From: Mycolicibacterium chubuense
Lineage (GTDB): Bacteria; Actinomycetota; Actinomycetes; Mycobacteriales; Mycobacteriaceae
Direction of reading: 5' to 3'
DNA length: 39,238 nt
Assembly: GCF_001044255.1 (NCBI RefSeq)
Contig: NZ_JYNX01000031.1
Span: 214,016 to 253,253 of the forward strand
Part shown: positions 19,048 through 26,742 of the stretch, piece after piece
Numbering within the stretch: the stretch's first letter is position 1
Layout: the number at the start of each line of letters is the position of its first letter
Program-made: the position numbers and the translations under genes
Notes under the pieces: generated by a model
Told to the model about the DNA's origin: nothing
The model's database searches: none
Seen by the model: only the letters and a program-made list of their open reading frames with translations

Positions 19048-19091
19048 TTGTACTCATCCGCCGGGCGGGTGTGTGTTGTCACGCTGGGTTC

Positions 19092-20843
19092 ATGACCGAA
19101 CCGCACACCGCTGTCGTCGCCCGGCTCTCGGCGGATTTCGCCGCGCTGTCGCATCAGCTCGCCCGGGCCTCGGCCGATCTCGCCGAACTCGATCGTGTTC
19201 TCGGGCCGCGGCCGCCCTGGCCGTACCCGGTGCCCCCGCCCCCGCCGCAGTACGCGCCACCGCCGCCGCGGCCCGTGTCGCCGCCCCCGCCGCCGAAGGC
19301 CCCACGGGAGCGGTCCGATGGCTGGATCGGCAAGCTGCTGGCCGTCGCGGGCGTCGGGGTCACGCTCGTCGGGGTGGTCCTGCTGCTCGTGCTGGCCGCG
19401 CAGGCCGGGATCCTGCGGCCCGAATTCCGGGTGGCCGCCGGTGCGGTGCTCGCCGCGGCGCTGGTGGGCGCGGCCTGGTGGATGAGCGGCAGGCCCGGCG
19501 GGCGGGTGGGCTCGATCGCGCTCGCCGCCACCGGTGTCGCCGCCGCCTACATGGACGTCGTCGCCGTCACCGCGATCTACGACTGGGTGCCTGCGCCGCC
19601 GGCGCTGATCCTCGCCTCGCTCGTCGGTGGCGCCGGGCTGACGCTGGCGAGGCGCTGGGACTCCCAGCAGCTGGGCCTGCTGGTGCTGGTTCCGCTGGTG
19701 GTGCTCGCACCGATCGTGACCGACGGCATCACCCTGCTCCTCGTCGGTTTCATGCTGGCGCTGTCTGCGGCGTCGCTTCCCGTGCAGATCGGCAAGGACT
19801 GGGTGTGGTTGCACGCCGCCCGCGTCGCTGCAGCGACGCTGCCTCTCCTGGTTGCGTTGGTAGTGCGGTTCTTCGATGCGCGCAACGATCTCTGGCTCGT
19901 CGGCGGCTGCGGCATCGCGGCGCTGCTGGCGCTGGTCGGCGCGATCGTGGTGCTGCCCGGGACCGCGCACCGCGGCACGGTGGCGCTGCTGACCGCGGCG
20001 GGGGTCAGTCCGGTGCTGTGCGTGGGGCTTGCGGTCGACCGGGGGGTGGCGGCGCTGATGATCGCCGCGCTCGCCGGCGCGATGCTCGTCCTCGTGTTGG
20101 CCGGCGACCGCCTGCCCGGGGTACCCGGCGTCGCGCGGCAGGTGTTCTCCGCGACGTCGGCGGTGGCGGCCCTGATCGCCGTGACCGTCGCGTTCGACGG
20201 CCCGGTCGCCGGACCGCTGCTGCTGGCCATGGCCGCCGTCACGGCCGTCGCGGGCCGGCGCGACACCGTCGCACGCTGGGCAGCCCTCGGATTCGCGGTC
20301 GTGGGGGCGGGGGTCCATCTCTGTGAGGCGCCGCTGGACGCACTGTTCGTGCCGACCGGGGTCAGCGCCGCGGCCGGGGTGTCGACGCTGGTGTCCAGTG
20401 TCCTGCTGGCGCTGGCCGCCGTCGCGATCGCCTGGTCGGTGTCGGGCGCGGACCGGACCGTGTGGGCCGGCGCCGCGGCGGTGGTCGCCTACGCGGTCAC
20501 CTCGTTCACCGTGACGGCGGGTGTGCTGATCGGCGGGACGAGTCGCGGGTTCTACGGCGGGCACATGACCGCGACCATCTGCTGGATCGCCATGGCCGCC
20601 GCGGTCTTCGGATATGCCGTCCGCCTGCCGCGCGCCGACCGCTCGGTGCCCATCGCGGGTGGCCTCGGTCTGGTTGCCGCGGCCGTGACGAAGTTGTTCC
20701 TGTTCGATCTCGGAACCCTCGACGGGATGTTCCGCGTCGCGGTGTTCATCGTCGTCGGCCTGATCCTGCTGGGGATGGGCTCGGGATACGCCCGGTTGCT
20801 GGATCGCCAGGACAGGCAGGTTGTGACAACGAATACCCGCTAA
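19092..20843 (+). CDS. DUF2339 multi-pass membrane protein
   Basis: A 583-aa protein. The first ~75 residues are soluble: a heptad-like helix (VVARLSADFAALSHQLARASADLAELDRV would fit a coiled coil) and a proline-rich linker of PPP repeats. The rest is a long series of hydrophobic helices, probably 14 or more, as in DUF2339 proteins. ATG 19092 (MTEPHTAVVARL) was preferred to GTG 19071. Conserved charged spots inside the membrane part include RRWDSQQLG and TKLFLFDLGTLDGM. Function is unknown; it sits between the two-component system and dps. Confidence 0.85.
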   Translation: MTEPHTAVVARLSADFAALSHQLARASADLAELDRVLGPRPPWPYPVPPPPPQYAPPPPRPVSPPPPPKAPRERSDGWIGKLLAVAGVGVTLVGVVLLLVLAAQAGILRPEFRVAAGAVLAAALVGAAWWMSGRPGGRVGSIALAATGVAAAYMDVVAVTAIYDWVPAPPALILASLVGGAGLTLARRWDSQQLGLLVLVPLVVLAPIVTDGITLLLVGFMLALSAASLPVQIGKDWVWLHAARVAAATLPLLVALVVRFFDARNDLWLVGGCGIAALLALVGAIVVLPGTAHRGTVALLTAAGVSPVLCVGLAVDRGVAALMIAALAGAMLVLVLAGDRLPGVPGVARQVFSATSAVAALIAVTVAFDGPVAGPLLLAMAAVTAVAGRRDTVARWAALGFAVVGAGVHLCEAPLDALFVPTGVSAAAGVSTLVSSVLLALAAVAIAWSVSGADRTVWAGAAAVVAYAVTSFTVTAGVLIGGTSRGFYGGHMTATICWIAMAAAVFGYAVRLPRADRSVPIAGGLGLVAAAVTKLFLFDLGTLDGMFRVAVFIVVGLILLGMGSGYARLLDRQDRQVVTTNTR

Positions 20844-20869
20844 AATGGACTCATTCCAGACTAGGAGGC
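20841..20869 (+). promoter_or_regulatory. dps: Candidate -10 element and ribosome site for dps
   Basis: TAAAAT at 20841-20846 overlaps the stop codon of the DUF2339 gene and resembles a -10 box; a TTGTGA about 14 bases upstream is a poor -35. AGGAGG at 20863-20868 lies 13 bases before the ATG, somewhat far. The element suggests dps can be transcribed on its own. Confidence 0.3.
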
Positions 20870-20881
20870 GTTGACACGATC

Positions 20882-21379
20882 ATGGGTACAGCATCACCGT
20901 CACGAAAGACCGAAGCCGAGGTCGCCGGATTCCAGGCCTCGCCCGCGCTGCGCGAAGCGCTGCAGCGAGTCCTCGTCGATCTCATCGAGCTCCACCTGCA
21001 GGGCAAGCAGGCGCACTGGAACGTCGTCGGCACCAACTTCCGCGACCTCCACCTGCAGCTCGACGAGGTCGTCGACTTCGCCCGCGAGGGCAGCGACACC
21101 ATCGCCGAACGCATGCGCGCGCTCGACGCCGTTCCCGACGGCCGGTCCGACACTGTCGCCGGCAGCACCTCGCTGCCCGAGTTCCCCGCCTTCGAGCACA
21201 GCACCGGCGAGGTCGTCGACCTGATCGCCGCCCGCATCTACGCGGCGGTGGCCACCCTCCGGGAGGTGCACGACACCGTCGACGCCGAGGACGCGAGCAC
21301 CGCCGACATCCTGCACCAGCTGATCGACGGCCTGGAGAAGCTCGCCTGGCTGATCAAGTCGGAGAACCGGAAGGTGTGA
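20882..21379 (+). CDS. dps: Dps-family ferritin-like protein
   Basis: Dps forms a 12-subunit shell that oxidises and stores iron and can protect or bind DNA in stress and stationary phase. The 165-aa protein starts MGTASPSRKTEAEVAGF, with a short basic tail that might bind DNA. The ferroxidase residues fit the family spacing: His45 (GKQAHWNVVG), His57, Asp72 and Glu76 (SDTIAERM). It resembles, from memory, the second M. smegmatis Dps (Dps2) rather than Dps1. It follows the DUF2339 gene by 38 bases. Its 3' end overlaps the convergent cyclase gene by 26 bases. Confidence 0.93.
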   Translation: MGTASPSRKTEAEVAGFQASPALREALQRVLVDLIELHLQGKQAHWNVVGTNFRDLHLQLDEVVDFAREGSDTIAERMRALDAVPDGRSDTVAGSTSLPEFPAFEHSTGEVVDLIAARIYAAVATLREVHDTVDAEDASTADILHQLIDGLEKLAWLIKSENRKV

Positions 21380-22628
21380 CGGCCTGGGCCCGGTGCCCCA
21401 CCAGATACCAGGTGTGCATCGGGCCCTTGCCCTTGACCTCCACGTAGCCGCGCTCTTCGAGCACGAAGCTGTCCCGCAGCCGCTCGTACACGTCGTCGGG
21501 AACCTGGATCCTGCCCTCGACGTCGGTCGTCTCCATCCGGGAGGCGACGTTGACCGCGTCGCCCCACACGTCGTAGAAGAACTTCTTGGCGCCGACCACA
21601 CCGGCCACCACGGGCCCGCACGCCATGCCGATGCGCAGGGGGACCGCTCGGCCCTGCGGGTCGGTGAGCCCGGTGACCGTGTCGGCCATGTCGAGGGCGA
21701 GCGCCGCTAGCGCTTCGAGGTGGTCGGAGCGGGGCGTGGGCACACCGCTGACCACCATGTAGGAGTCCCCGCTCGTCTTCACCTTCTCTAGGCCGTGCCT
21801 GTCCACCAACGCATCGAGATCGGTGTACAGGCGGTCCAGGAAACGCACCAGTTCGGCAGGTGAGGTGTCGCTGGCGCGCTTGGTGTACCCGGCGATGTCG
21901 GCGAACAGGATCGACGCGTCGTCGTACTTGTCGGCGATCACCGAGCGTGCCGGATCCTTGAGCCGGTCGGCGATCGTCTCGGGAAGGATGTTGGCCAGCA
22001 GCCGCTCGGAGCGTTCGTACTCGGCTTCCATGGCCTGTTCGGCCCGTTCGGTCTCGCGCAGGGTGTACCAGAGCGTCGCGAGGATCATCACCACCGACGA
22101 CACCACCGAGCTGATGAACCCCACCGTCAGCATCCAGGCTGGTCCGATGCCCCGATCGTTGGGCACCGTCAGCTCCAGCGCGATGATCAGCACGACGCCG
22201 ATGGCCGCGATCACCGCGGCCAGTGCGATGCGCTCGATCCCGAGCACCAGGACTACCAGGGATGCCGACACCAGGAAGTAGAACTGCAGTCCGGATCCGG
22301 TGCCCATCGTGTAACAGAAGAAGCCCACCGACAGGTAGGCGAAGACGACGAACGTCACCGGCGCGACGATCTCGCCGAGCGGGCACAGCCGCGGGATGCT
22401 GAGGAACGCCAGCCCGCACAGGATGTTGATGACGCCCAGCCACCACAGCGAGCCGCCGATCGTCAACTGGAAGGTGCCGAAGGTGACTGAGACGGCGGCG
22501 GCGATCCACCCGGCGATGGTCAGCACCCGAATACGCCGGGAGACGGCTTCGGCGCGGTGGCGGTTCAGGGAGGTCGCGCGGCCCTGCAGTGCCACCTCGG
22601 GCACGCAGACGGGCCGAACGTTCAGCAC
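21354..22628 (-). CDS. cya: Membrane class III adenylyl cyclase, Rv1625c type
   Basis: It makes cAMP from ATP and works as a homodimer, each chain having six membrane helices and one catalytic domain, like half a mammalian cyclase. The 424-aa protein has six hydrophobic segments (about residues 35-190), a linker helix (RAEQAMEAEYERSERLLANILP) and the catalytic domain. Metal-binding Asp244 (FADIAGYT) and Asp288 (SGDSYM), base-binding Lys284 and Asp353, and Asn360/Arg364 (NVASRME) are all present, so it should be active. The GTG start at 22628 leaves only 40 bases to the divergent nitrilase gene; later in-frame starts such as the GTG of VALQGRA are possible. Confidence 0.94.
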   Translation of the reverse strand: MLNVRPVCVPEVALQGRATSLNRHRAEAVSRRIRVLTIAGWIAAAVSVTFGTFQLTIGGSLWWLGVINILCGLAFLSIPRLCPLGEIVAPVTFVVFAYLSVGFFCYTMGTGSGLQFYFLVSASLVVLVLGIERIALAAVIAAIGVVLIIALELTVPNDRGIGPAWMLTVGFISSVVSSVVMILATLWYTLRETERAEQAMEAEYERSERLLANILPETIADRLKDPARSVIADKYDDASILFADIAGYTKRASDTSPAELVRFLDRLYTDLDALVDRHGLEKVKTSGDSYMVVSGVPTPRSDHLEALAALALDMADTVTGLTDPQGRAVPLRIGMACGPVVAGVVGAKKFFYDVWGDAVNVASRMETTDVEGRIQVPDDVYERLRDSFVLEERGYVEVKGKGPMHTWYLVGHRAQAVTPSGSPT

Positions 22629-22668
22629 GGCCGGAGCTTATCGCTCCCGCGACGGATAACCTGCTGGA

Positions 22669-23466
22669 ATGACGCGTATCGCGTGCTGTCAGATCGATCC
22701 CGTGATCGTCGACCTCGACGGGAACTCCGATCGCATCGCCGCCGCGGTGGCCGATGCGTCCGCGGCGGGTGCCGACGTCATCGTGCTGCCCGAGTTGGTG
22801 ACGTCGGGGTACATGCTCGCCGACGACGCCGAGGCCCGCGCCGCGGCGCTGGCGCCCGGCGATCCTCGGTTCGCGAAATGGGCTGCAGCGGCAGGGAATT
22901 CATGGGTGGTGCTCGGCTTCTGCGAACTGGGTGACGACGGGTTGCTGTACAACAGTGCGGCGGTGCTCGACGGGGGATCGGTGACGGCGGTCTATCGGAA
23001 GACCCATCTGTGGGATCGCGAGAAGCTGATCTTCACCCCGGGCCGGGAGCTTCCCCCGGTGCTACAGACGCGGCACGGCGCCATCGCTGTGATGCTCTGC
23101 TACGACCTCGAATTCGGGGAACTGACCCGGCGCGCGGTGGTCGACGGAGCCGATCTGATCGTCGCGCCGGTGAACTGGCCGCTGTTCCCGCGGCCCGAGG
23201 GCGAGCACCCCGGCGAGGTCATCACCGCGATGTCGACGGCGCGTACCAATCACGTCGCGGTCGCGGCATGCGACCGTGCCGGTGTGGAACGCGGTCAGCG
23301 GTGGACGGAGGGGACTGCGATCGTGAGCGCCGACGGCTGGGTGGTGGCCGAGGCCGGACCGGGGGAGCGCACGGTGATGGCCGATCTCGACCTGTCGCTG
23401 AGTCGGGACAAGATGCTCACCGAGTACGTCCACCTGCTCGAGGATCGTCGGCTCGATCTGTACTGA
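22669..23466 (+). CDS. Nitrilase-superfamily carbon-nitrogen hydrolase
   Basis: An amidohydrolase with the Glu-Lys-Cys catalytic triad: Glu42 (VLPELVTSGY), Lys111 (YRKTHLWDRE) and Cys144 (VMLCYDLEF). The 265-aa length fits single-domain amidases of the nitrilase family; these usually act on amides or omega-amides rather than nitriles. The substrate cannot be told from sequence. It is divergent from the adenylyl cyclase and converges on the DUF998-type gene, overlapping it by 50 bases. Confidence 0.92.
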   Translation: MTRIACCQIDPVIVDLDGNSDRIAAAVADASAAGADVIVLPELVTSGYMLADDAEARAAALAPGDPRFAKWAAAAGNSWVVLGFCELGDDGLLYNSAAVLDGGSVTAVYRKTHLWDREKLIFTPGRELPPVLQTRHGAIAVMLCYDLEFGELTRRAVVDGADLIVAPVNWPLFPRPEGEHPGEVITAMSTARTNHVAVAACDRAGVERGQRWTEGTAIVSADGWVVAEAGPGERTVMADLDLSLSRDKMLTEYVHLLEDRRLDLY

Positions 23467-24070
23467 GGGGACGAGACGTCAGGACCGCCACGGCGGCCAC
23501 CAGCTGCCACGCGATGATCGGGTAGATCGCGCCTCGTTCGCAGACACCGGTCGGCAGGCGCGCGGCGACCAGCAGTGCGCCCGACAGCAGCCCGATGGTG
23601 CCCAGCCCGTAGCCGGCCCGGCGGAGGGCGCGCAAGTGGTGCGGTAGGCCGGCCCACGCGGCGATGAGCACGGCGAGATTGCCGCCGACGATGGCGGCCG
23701 CCGCGCCACCGACGTGCAATCCCTGTGCGTTGCCGGTGCCCCCGCTGGGGAACAGCCCGACGACGACGGACCCGGCCCCATAGACGCATGCCGCCACCAC
23801 GAACGCCAGAGCGCCCCGGCGCGGCGGACCCGTCCGGACCATCAGTGCGCCGGCGACCACGAACGCCATTCCCTGCACGCGGAACGCTGCGTTCATCCAC
23901 CAGGACAGGGGGGACTCGGGGCGACCGAGGTCGCTGATGTAGTCGACGAGGTAGCTGTACCCCGGGACCCGTGCCGCCGCGACCGCCTCCGTGGCCAGGT
24001 AACCGACACCGGCGCCGATCCACAGAGTGGCCGCCATCCGACGGACCGTCGTCGTCGTCGGAACGTGCAC
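23417..24070 (-). CDS. DUF998-type membrane protein
   Basis: A 217-aa protein with about six hydrophobic helices. The early motif SYLVDYISDLGRPESPLSWWMN (shortened here as YISDLG) is the hallmark of DUF998 proteins in actinobacteria. I chose GTG 24070 (MHVPTTTT); the open frame upstream has no membrane-protein character. Function is unknown. Its 3' end overlaps the nitrilase gene, and its 5' end faces the PE-PPE gene across a 275-base regulatory region. Confidence 0.82.
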   Translation of the reverse strand: MHVPTTTTVRRMAATLWIGAGVGYLATEAVAAARVPGYSYLVDYISDLGRPESPLSWWMNAAFRVQGMAFVVAGALMVRTGPPRRGALAFVVAACVYGAGSVVVGLFPSGGTGNAQGLHVGGAAAAIVGGNLAVLIAAWAGLPHHLRALRRAGYGLGTIGLLSGALLVAARLPTGVCERGAIYPIIAWQLVAAVAVLTSRPLSTDRADDPRAGGRTR

Positions 24071-24148
24071 TGGTCCAGCGTGCCAGGCGATTGCTGACGG
24101 CCCCGGTTCATGCCGTCGCGCTCGACCGCAGCGTTGAATCCAATTTGC

Positions 24149-24272
24149 TTGCTGAAACAACTAGTCGTCGTTGGGTTCGGCATCGTGACACCGTCCCGCA
24201 CCGCGGACCGTCTCCCTCAGGGCCGCGGCGTGACAACTCTCTCTGAGAATTTGCTGAAACCGTTTCGGCAAA
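24149..24272. promoter_or_regulatory. Near-perfect 23-bp palindrome with a second half-site upstream of the PE-PPE gene
   Basis: In the divergent gap 24071-24345, TTTGCTGAAAC (24250-24260), a central C, then GTTTCGGCAAA (24262-24272) form a palindrome with one mismatch in 11 pairs. The half-site TTGCTGAAAC recurs exactly at 24149-24158. This looks like a repressor or activator operator, or the stem of an mRNA leader. The region is visibly less GC-rich than its neighbours. I cannot assign a regulator. Confidence 0.45.
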
Positions 24273-24299
24273 CATTTTTCGCTGATAGCCTGCTCTGAA

Positions 24300-24318
24300 G
24301 AAGTTGGAAAACAACTTC
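24300..24318 (+). repeat. Perfect 7-bp inverted repeat in the leader of the PE-PPE gene
   Basis: GAAGTTG, loop GAAAA, CAACTTC. It lies 27 bases before the ATG of the PE-PPE-domain gene and just upstream of its GGGGGAGGG ribosome site. It could be a leader hairpin or an operator. Confidence 0.4.
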
Positions 24319-24345
24319 CTAGTTCTGATCCGGGGGAGGGATCTG

Positions 24346-25665
24346 ATGGGAAATCAATACTGTTCGCAGCGCGCCCGCAGGCAGTCTTTGGGGCTTGCCG
24401 GAGCCACGATGGTCGGAGCGTTGATCTTTGCTCCCGTCGCACATTCTGCAGATTCGGGCGCCTCGACCTGCCCGGGGGGGCCGTCGAGCACCAACGGGGT
24501 CACTGCGCTACTGGTCGGCGGACAGGGGTCGTACGCCGTGCTGACGCCGGAGCAGATGTGCACGGCGTTCGGGGGCTACTTCGCGCCGTACGACGACCGG
24601 ATCAGCGTCCCGTTTCCGGGGGATGCGGAGTTCAACGACTCCATCCCCGAGGGTGCCACCAACCTCTACAACGCGGTTCTGGCCCAACCCGAAGGCGCGG
24701 TGCTGACGATCGGCGGGGGCAGCAAAGGTGCCCCGTCGGTGATCGAGGCGCTCCGGCAGTTGGAAGCGGCTCGTGAGAACACCACCGATGGCATCGACGT
24801 GCCCGACGCCGATCACATGAACGTGATGATCTACGGCGCGCCGAGCCGCATCTACTACTCCGGCGTGAAGTACCGCCCCAACCTTCCGGTCACGCCATAC
24901 GACGTGTACATGGTGTCGGCGGAGTACGACGGCGTGGCGGACATGCCCGACAACCTGTTCAACATCCTCGCCGTGCTCAACGCGGCGCAGGGCGCGGACA
25001 TGCTGCATGTGGACGCGGCGTTCAACACCGATTTCGCGAATGATCCCATGCACTACAAGGTGGAGACCAACGCCGACGGCGGGACGGTCACGACGATCCT
25101 CATCCCCTATACGGATCCCATTGTGCCGCTGCTGCATCCGATGCTCGAAGCCGGTGCGGACCCCGTGCAGCTGGCCAAGTTGAGCGCGATCCTCAAGCCG
25201 ATCATCGACCGCGGATACACGCGCAACAACGCCTTCGAGAAGAAGAAGTGGATCAACGGGGTGGTGAACATTCCGCTCCCGGCGGCCGCGACGCAGACTC
25301 CGGGCGGCACGACCGTGGTCACCACCGCTGCCACCGTCGCGAAGGATCAGAGCGAGGTGACCACCGCGACCCCGCCGGCGCAGTCGACGGAGTACGTCGG
25401 CAAGCACCGGGCGGCCGAGCCGACCGGCGACGACACTTCGGCCAAGGACACCAAGAAGGTCGGGCGTGACTTCGTCAAGCAACTGAAGGACGACATCAAG
25501 AAGCTCACGACGAAGAAGGACAAGTCGGAGTCGTCCTCGTCATCCAAGGCCGACGACAAGACCGAGGCGAAGTCCGAGGAGAAGAAGGAAACCACGGCCC
25601 ACGAGACGTCGTCCTCGACGTCGTCGTCCAGTGCCGGCAGCAGCGACACCGGATCGGAGAGCTGA
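24346..25665 (+). CDS. Secreted PE-PPE-domain serine hydrolase with Lys/Ser/Glu-rich tail
   Basis: A 439-aa protein with a Sec signal peptide (basic RARRQS, hydrophobic core, AHSADS cleavage region near residue 34) and a PE-PPE hydrolase domain of about 270 residues. The alpha/beta-hydrolase nucleophile is Ser126 in GGGSKG; Asp195 (AEYDGVADMPDN) and His236 (DPMHYKVE) are likely partners. No PE or PPE helical domain is present, so export is by the Sec route rather than ESX. The last ~90 residues are low-complexity Lys/Glu/Asp/Ser. ATG 24346 was chosen for its strong GGGGGAGGG ribosome site. Relatives are esterases or acyl transferases of cell-envelope lipids; the substrate here is unknown. Confidence 0.88.
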   Translation: MGNQYCSQRARRQSLGLAGATMVGALIFAPVAHSADSGASTCPGGPSSTNGVTALLVGGQGSYAVLTPEQMCTAFGGYFAPYDDRISVPFPGDAEFNDSIPEGATNLYNAVLAQPEGAVLTIGGGSKGAPSVIEALRQLEAARENTTDGIDVPDADHMNVMIYGAPSRIYYSGVKYRPNLPVTPYDVYMVSAEYDGVADMPDNLFNILAVLNAAQGADMLHVDAAFNTDFANDPMHYKVETNADGGTVTTILIPYTDPIVPLLHPMLEAGADPVQLAKLSAILKPIIDRGYTRNNAFEKKKWINGVVNIPLPAAATQTPGGTTVVTTAATVAKDQSEVTTATPPAQSTEYVGKHRAAEPTGDDTSAKDTKKVGRDFVKQLKDDIKKLTTKKDKSESSSSSKADDKTEAKSEEKKETTAHETSSSTSSSSAGSSDTGSES

Positions 25666-25689
25666 CCGCCCCTACGGCTCTCCCAGGAC

Positions 25690-25722
25690 GCCCCGCCTTC
25701 GTCACGAGGGCGGGGCTTCTTG
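25690..25722 (+). terminator. Hairpin terminator after the PE-PPE gene
   Basis: GCCCCGCC (25690-25697), an 11-base loop, then GGCGGGGC (25709-25716) followed by TTCTTG. It separates the PE-PPE gene from the leftward tRNA gene and may stop transcripts from both sides. Confidence 0.65.
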
Positions 25723-25742
25723 CTGGACAGGCGCGTGGTGAG

Positions 25743-25816
25743 TGCCCTCGGTGAGATTCGAACTCACACTGGACGGGTTTTGAATCCGTTTCCTCTGCCA
25801 GTTGGGATACGAGGGC
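25743..25816 (-). tRNA. tRNA with CAA (Leu) anticodon but a short variable arm
   Basis: Seventy-four bases fold as a tRNA. The acceptor stem is GCCCTCG/CGAGGGC with A as discriminator, there is T8-A9, and the D-loop has the A14, GG and A21 signature. The anticodon loop is TTCAAAA (anticodon CAA), the variable loop has five bases, and the T arm is GTGAG-TTCGAAT-CTCAC. No CCA is encoded. CAA reads the leucine codon UUG, yet bacterial tRNA-Leu normally has a long class II variable arm. Mismatches occur in the D-stem (C12-A23) and at the base of the anticodon loop (A-C), and one extra base sits between the D and anticodon stems. It lies before pdtaR, where I recall a similar tRNA (leuT) in M. tuberculosis. 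Confidence 0.9.
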
Positions 25817-25911
25817 TTCCCGGGGCAGTGCGTACACCGCCGTGCGGCCTCCCACCATAGAGGATGGCCCCGCGGTCGCTCATCCCGGCTTCGCCCGACA
25901 CAATGTTGGTC

Positions 25912-26541
25912 ATGACTGCGTCCCCGACAGATGCCGCCCCGCCGCGCCGAGTGCTCGTCGCCGAGGACGAGGCGCTCATCCGGCTCGACCTGGCCGAGAT
26001 GCTGCGCGAAGAGGGCTACGAGATCGTCGGCGAGGCCGGCGACGGGCAGGAGGCCGTGGATCTCGCCGAGTCGCTGCGCCCGGATCTGGTGATCATGGAC
26101 GTCAAGATGCCCCGCCGCGACGGCATCGACGCCGCGGCCGAGATCGCCAGCAAGCGCATCGCGCCCATCGTCATCCTCACCGCGTTCAGCCAGCGCGACC
26201 TCGTCGAGCGCGCCCGCGACGCCGGCGCGATGGCCTACCTGGTCAAGCCGTTCAACATCACCGATCTGATTCCGGCGATCGAGGTGGCGGTCAGCCGGTT
26301 CAGCGAGATCTCCGAGCTGGAGAAGGAAGTGGCCAACCTGTCGGACCGGTTGGAGACCCGCAAGCTCGTCGAGCGCGCGAAGGGTTTGCTGCAAACCAAG
26401 CAGAACATGACCGAGCCCGAGGCCTTCAAGTGGATCCAGCGGGCCGCGATGGACCGCCGCACCACCATGAAGCGGGTCGCCGAGGTGGTCCTCGAGACCC
26501 TCGATCCCCCCGCGGACGAGGCGCCCCCGGCAGTGCAGTGA
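25912..26541 (+). CDS. pdtaR: PdtaR, response regulator with ANTAR RNA-binding domain
   Basis: The output protein of the PdtaS-PdtaR system. Instead of DNA it binds paired-hairpin RNA motifs and prevents transcription termination or alters translation. The 209-aa protein has a receiver domain with acidic cluster VLVAEDEALIR, phospho-acceptor Asp63 (VIMDVKMPRRDG) and Lys112 (YLVKPF). A linker helix follows, then a C-terminal ANTAR domain (LETRKLVERAKGLLQTK, then EAFKWIQRAAMDRRTTM). ATG 25912 matches the M. tuberculosis Rv1626 start. The kinase PdtaS is not in this window. Confidence 0.97.
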   Translation: MTASPTDAAPPRRVLVAEDEALIRLDLAEMLREEGYEIVGEAGDGQEAVDLAESLRPDLVIMDVKMPRRDGIDAAAEIASKRIAPIVILTAFSQRDLVERARDAGAMAYLVKPFNITDLIPAIEVAVSRFSEISELEKEVANLSDRLETRKLVERAKGLLQTKQNMTEPEAFKWIQRAAMDRRTTMKRVAEVVLETLDPPADEAPPAVQ

Positions 26542-26576
26542 CGGCCTGTCCAGGCATAGTCCGTTAAGTCTGCGTT

Positions 26577-26598
26577 TCCGAAATCGACATTTGACGGA
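26577..26598. promoter_or_regulatory. Imperfect inverted repeat between pdtaR and livJ
   Basis: TCCG-AAAT-CGAC-ATTT-GA-CGGA. The inner AAAT-N4-ATTT arms are exact and the outer TCCG/CGGA arms are offset by two bases. It lies about 145 bases before the liv operon start and could be an operator. The rest of the 200-base gap 26542-26742 shows nothing I recognise. Confidence 0.25.
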
Positions 26599-26742
26599 TC
26601 CCGACACCCGATCGGCGCCACGCGTTCCTCAACATCACGCACCACGGCGGCGCGTTGGTTATGGTCGTCGCGAAGCACCGCCGCCTCCGCCGTCCGGGGT
26701 AGGCACGACGGTGTCGATCAACACATGAACCGGAGGTGGGAC

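Noticed and set aside
19195-19310. Proline-rich repeat stretch as a possible DNA repeat
   Set aside because: It is explained by PPP-rich coding sequence of the DUF2339 protein; a similar case is the N-terminus of the DUF4190-type protein.
24071-24345. Possible riboswitch in the leader of the PE-PPE gene
   Set aside because: Symmetry is present but no known riboswitch core sequence could be recognised; it is reported only as an operator/hairpin candidate.
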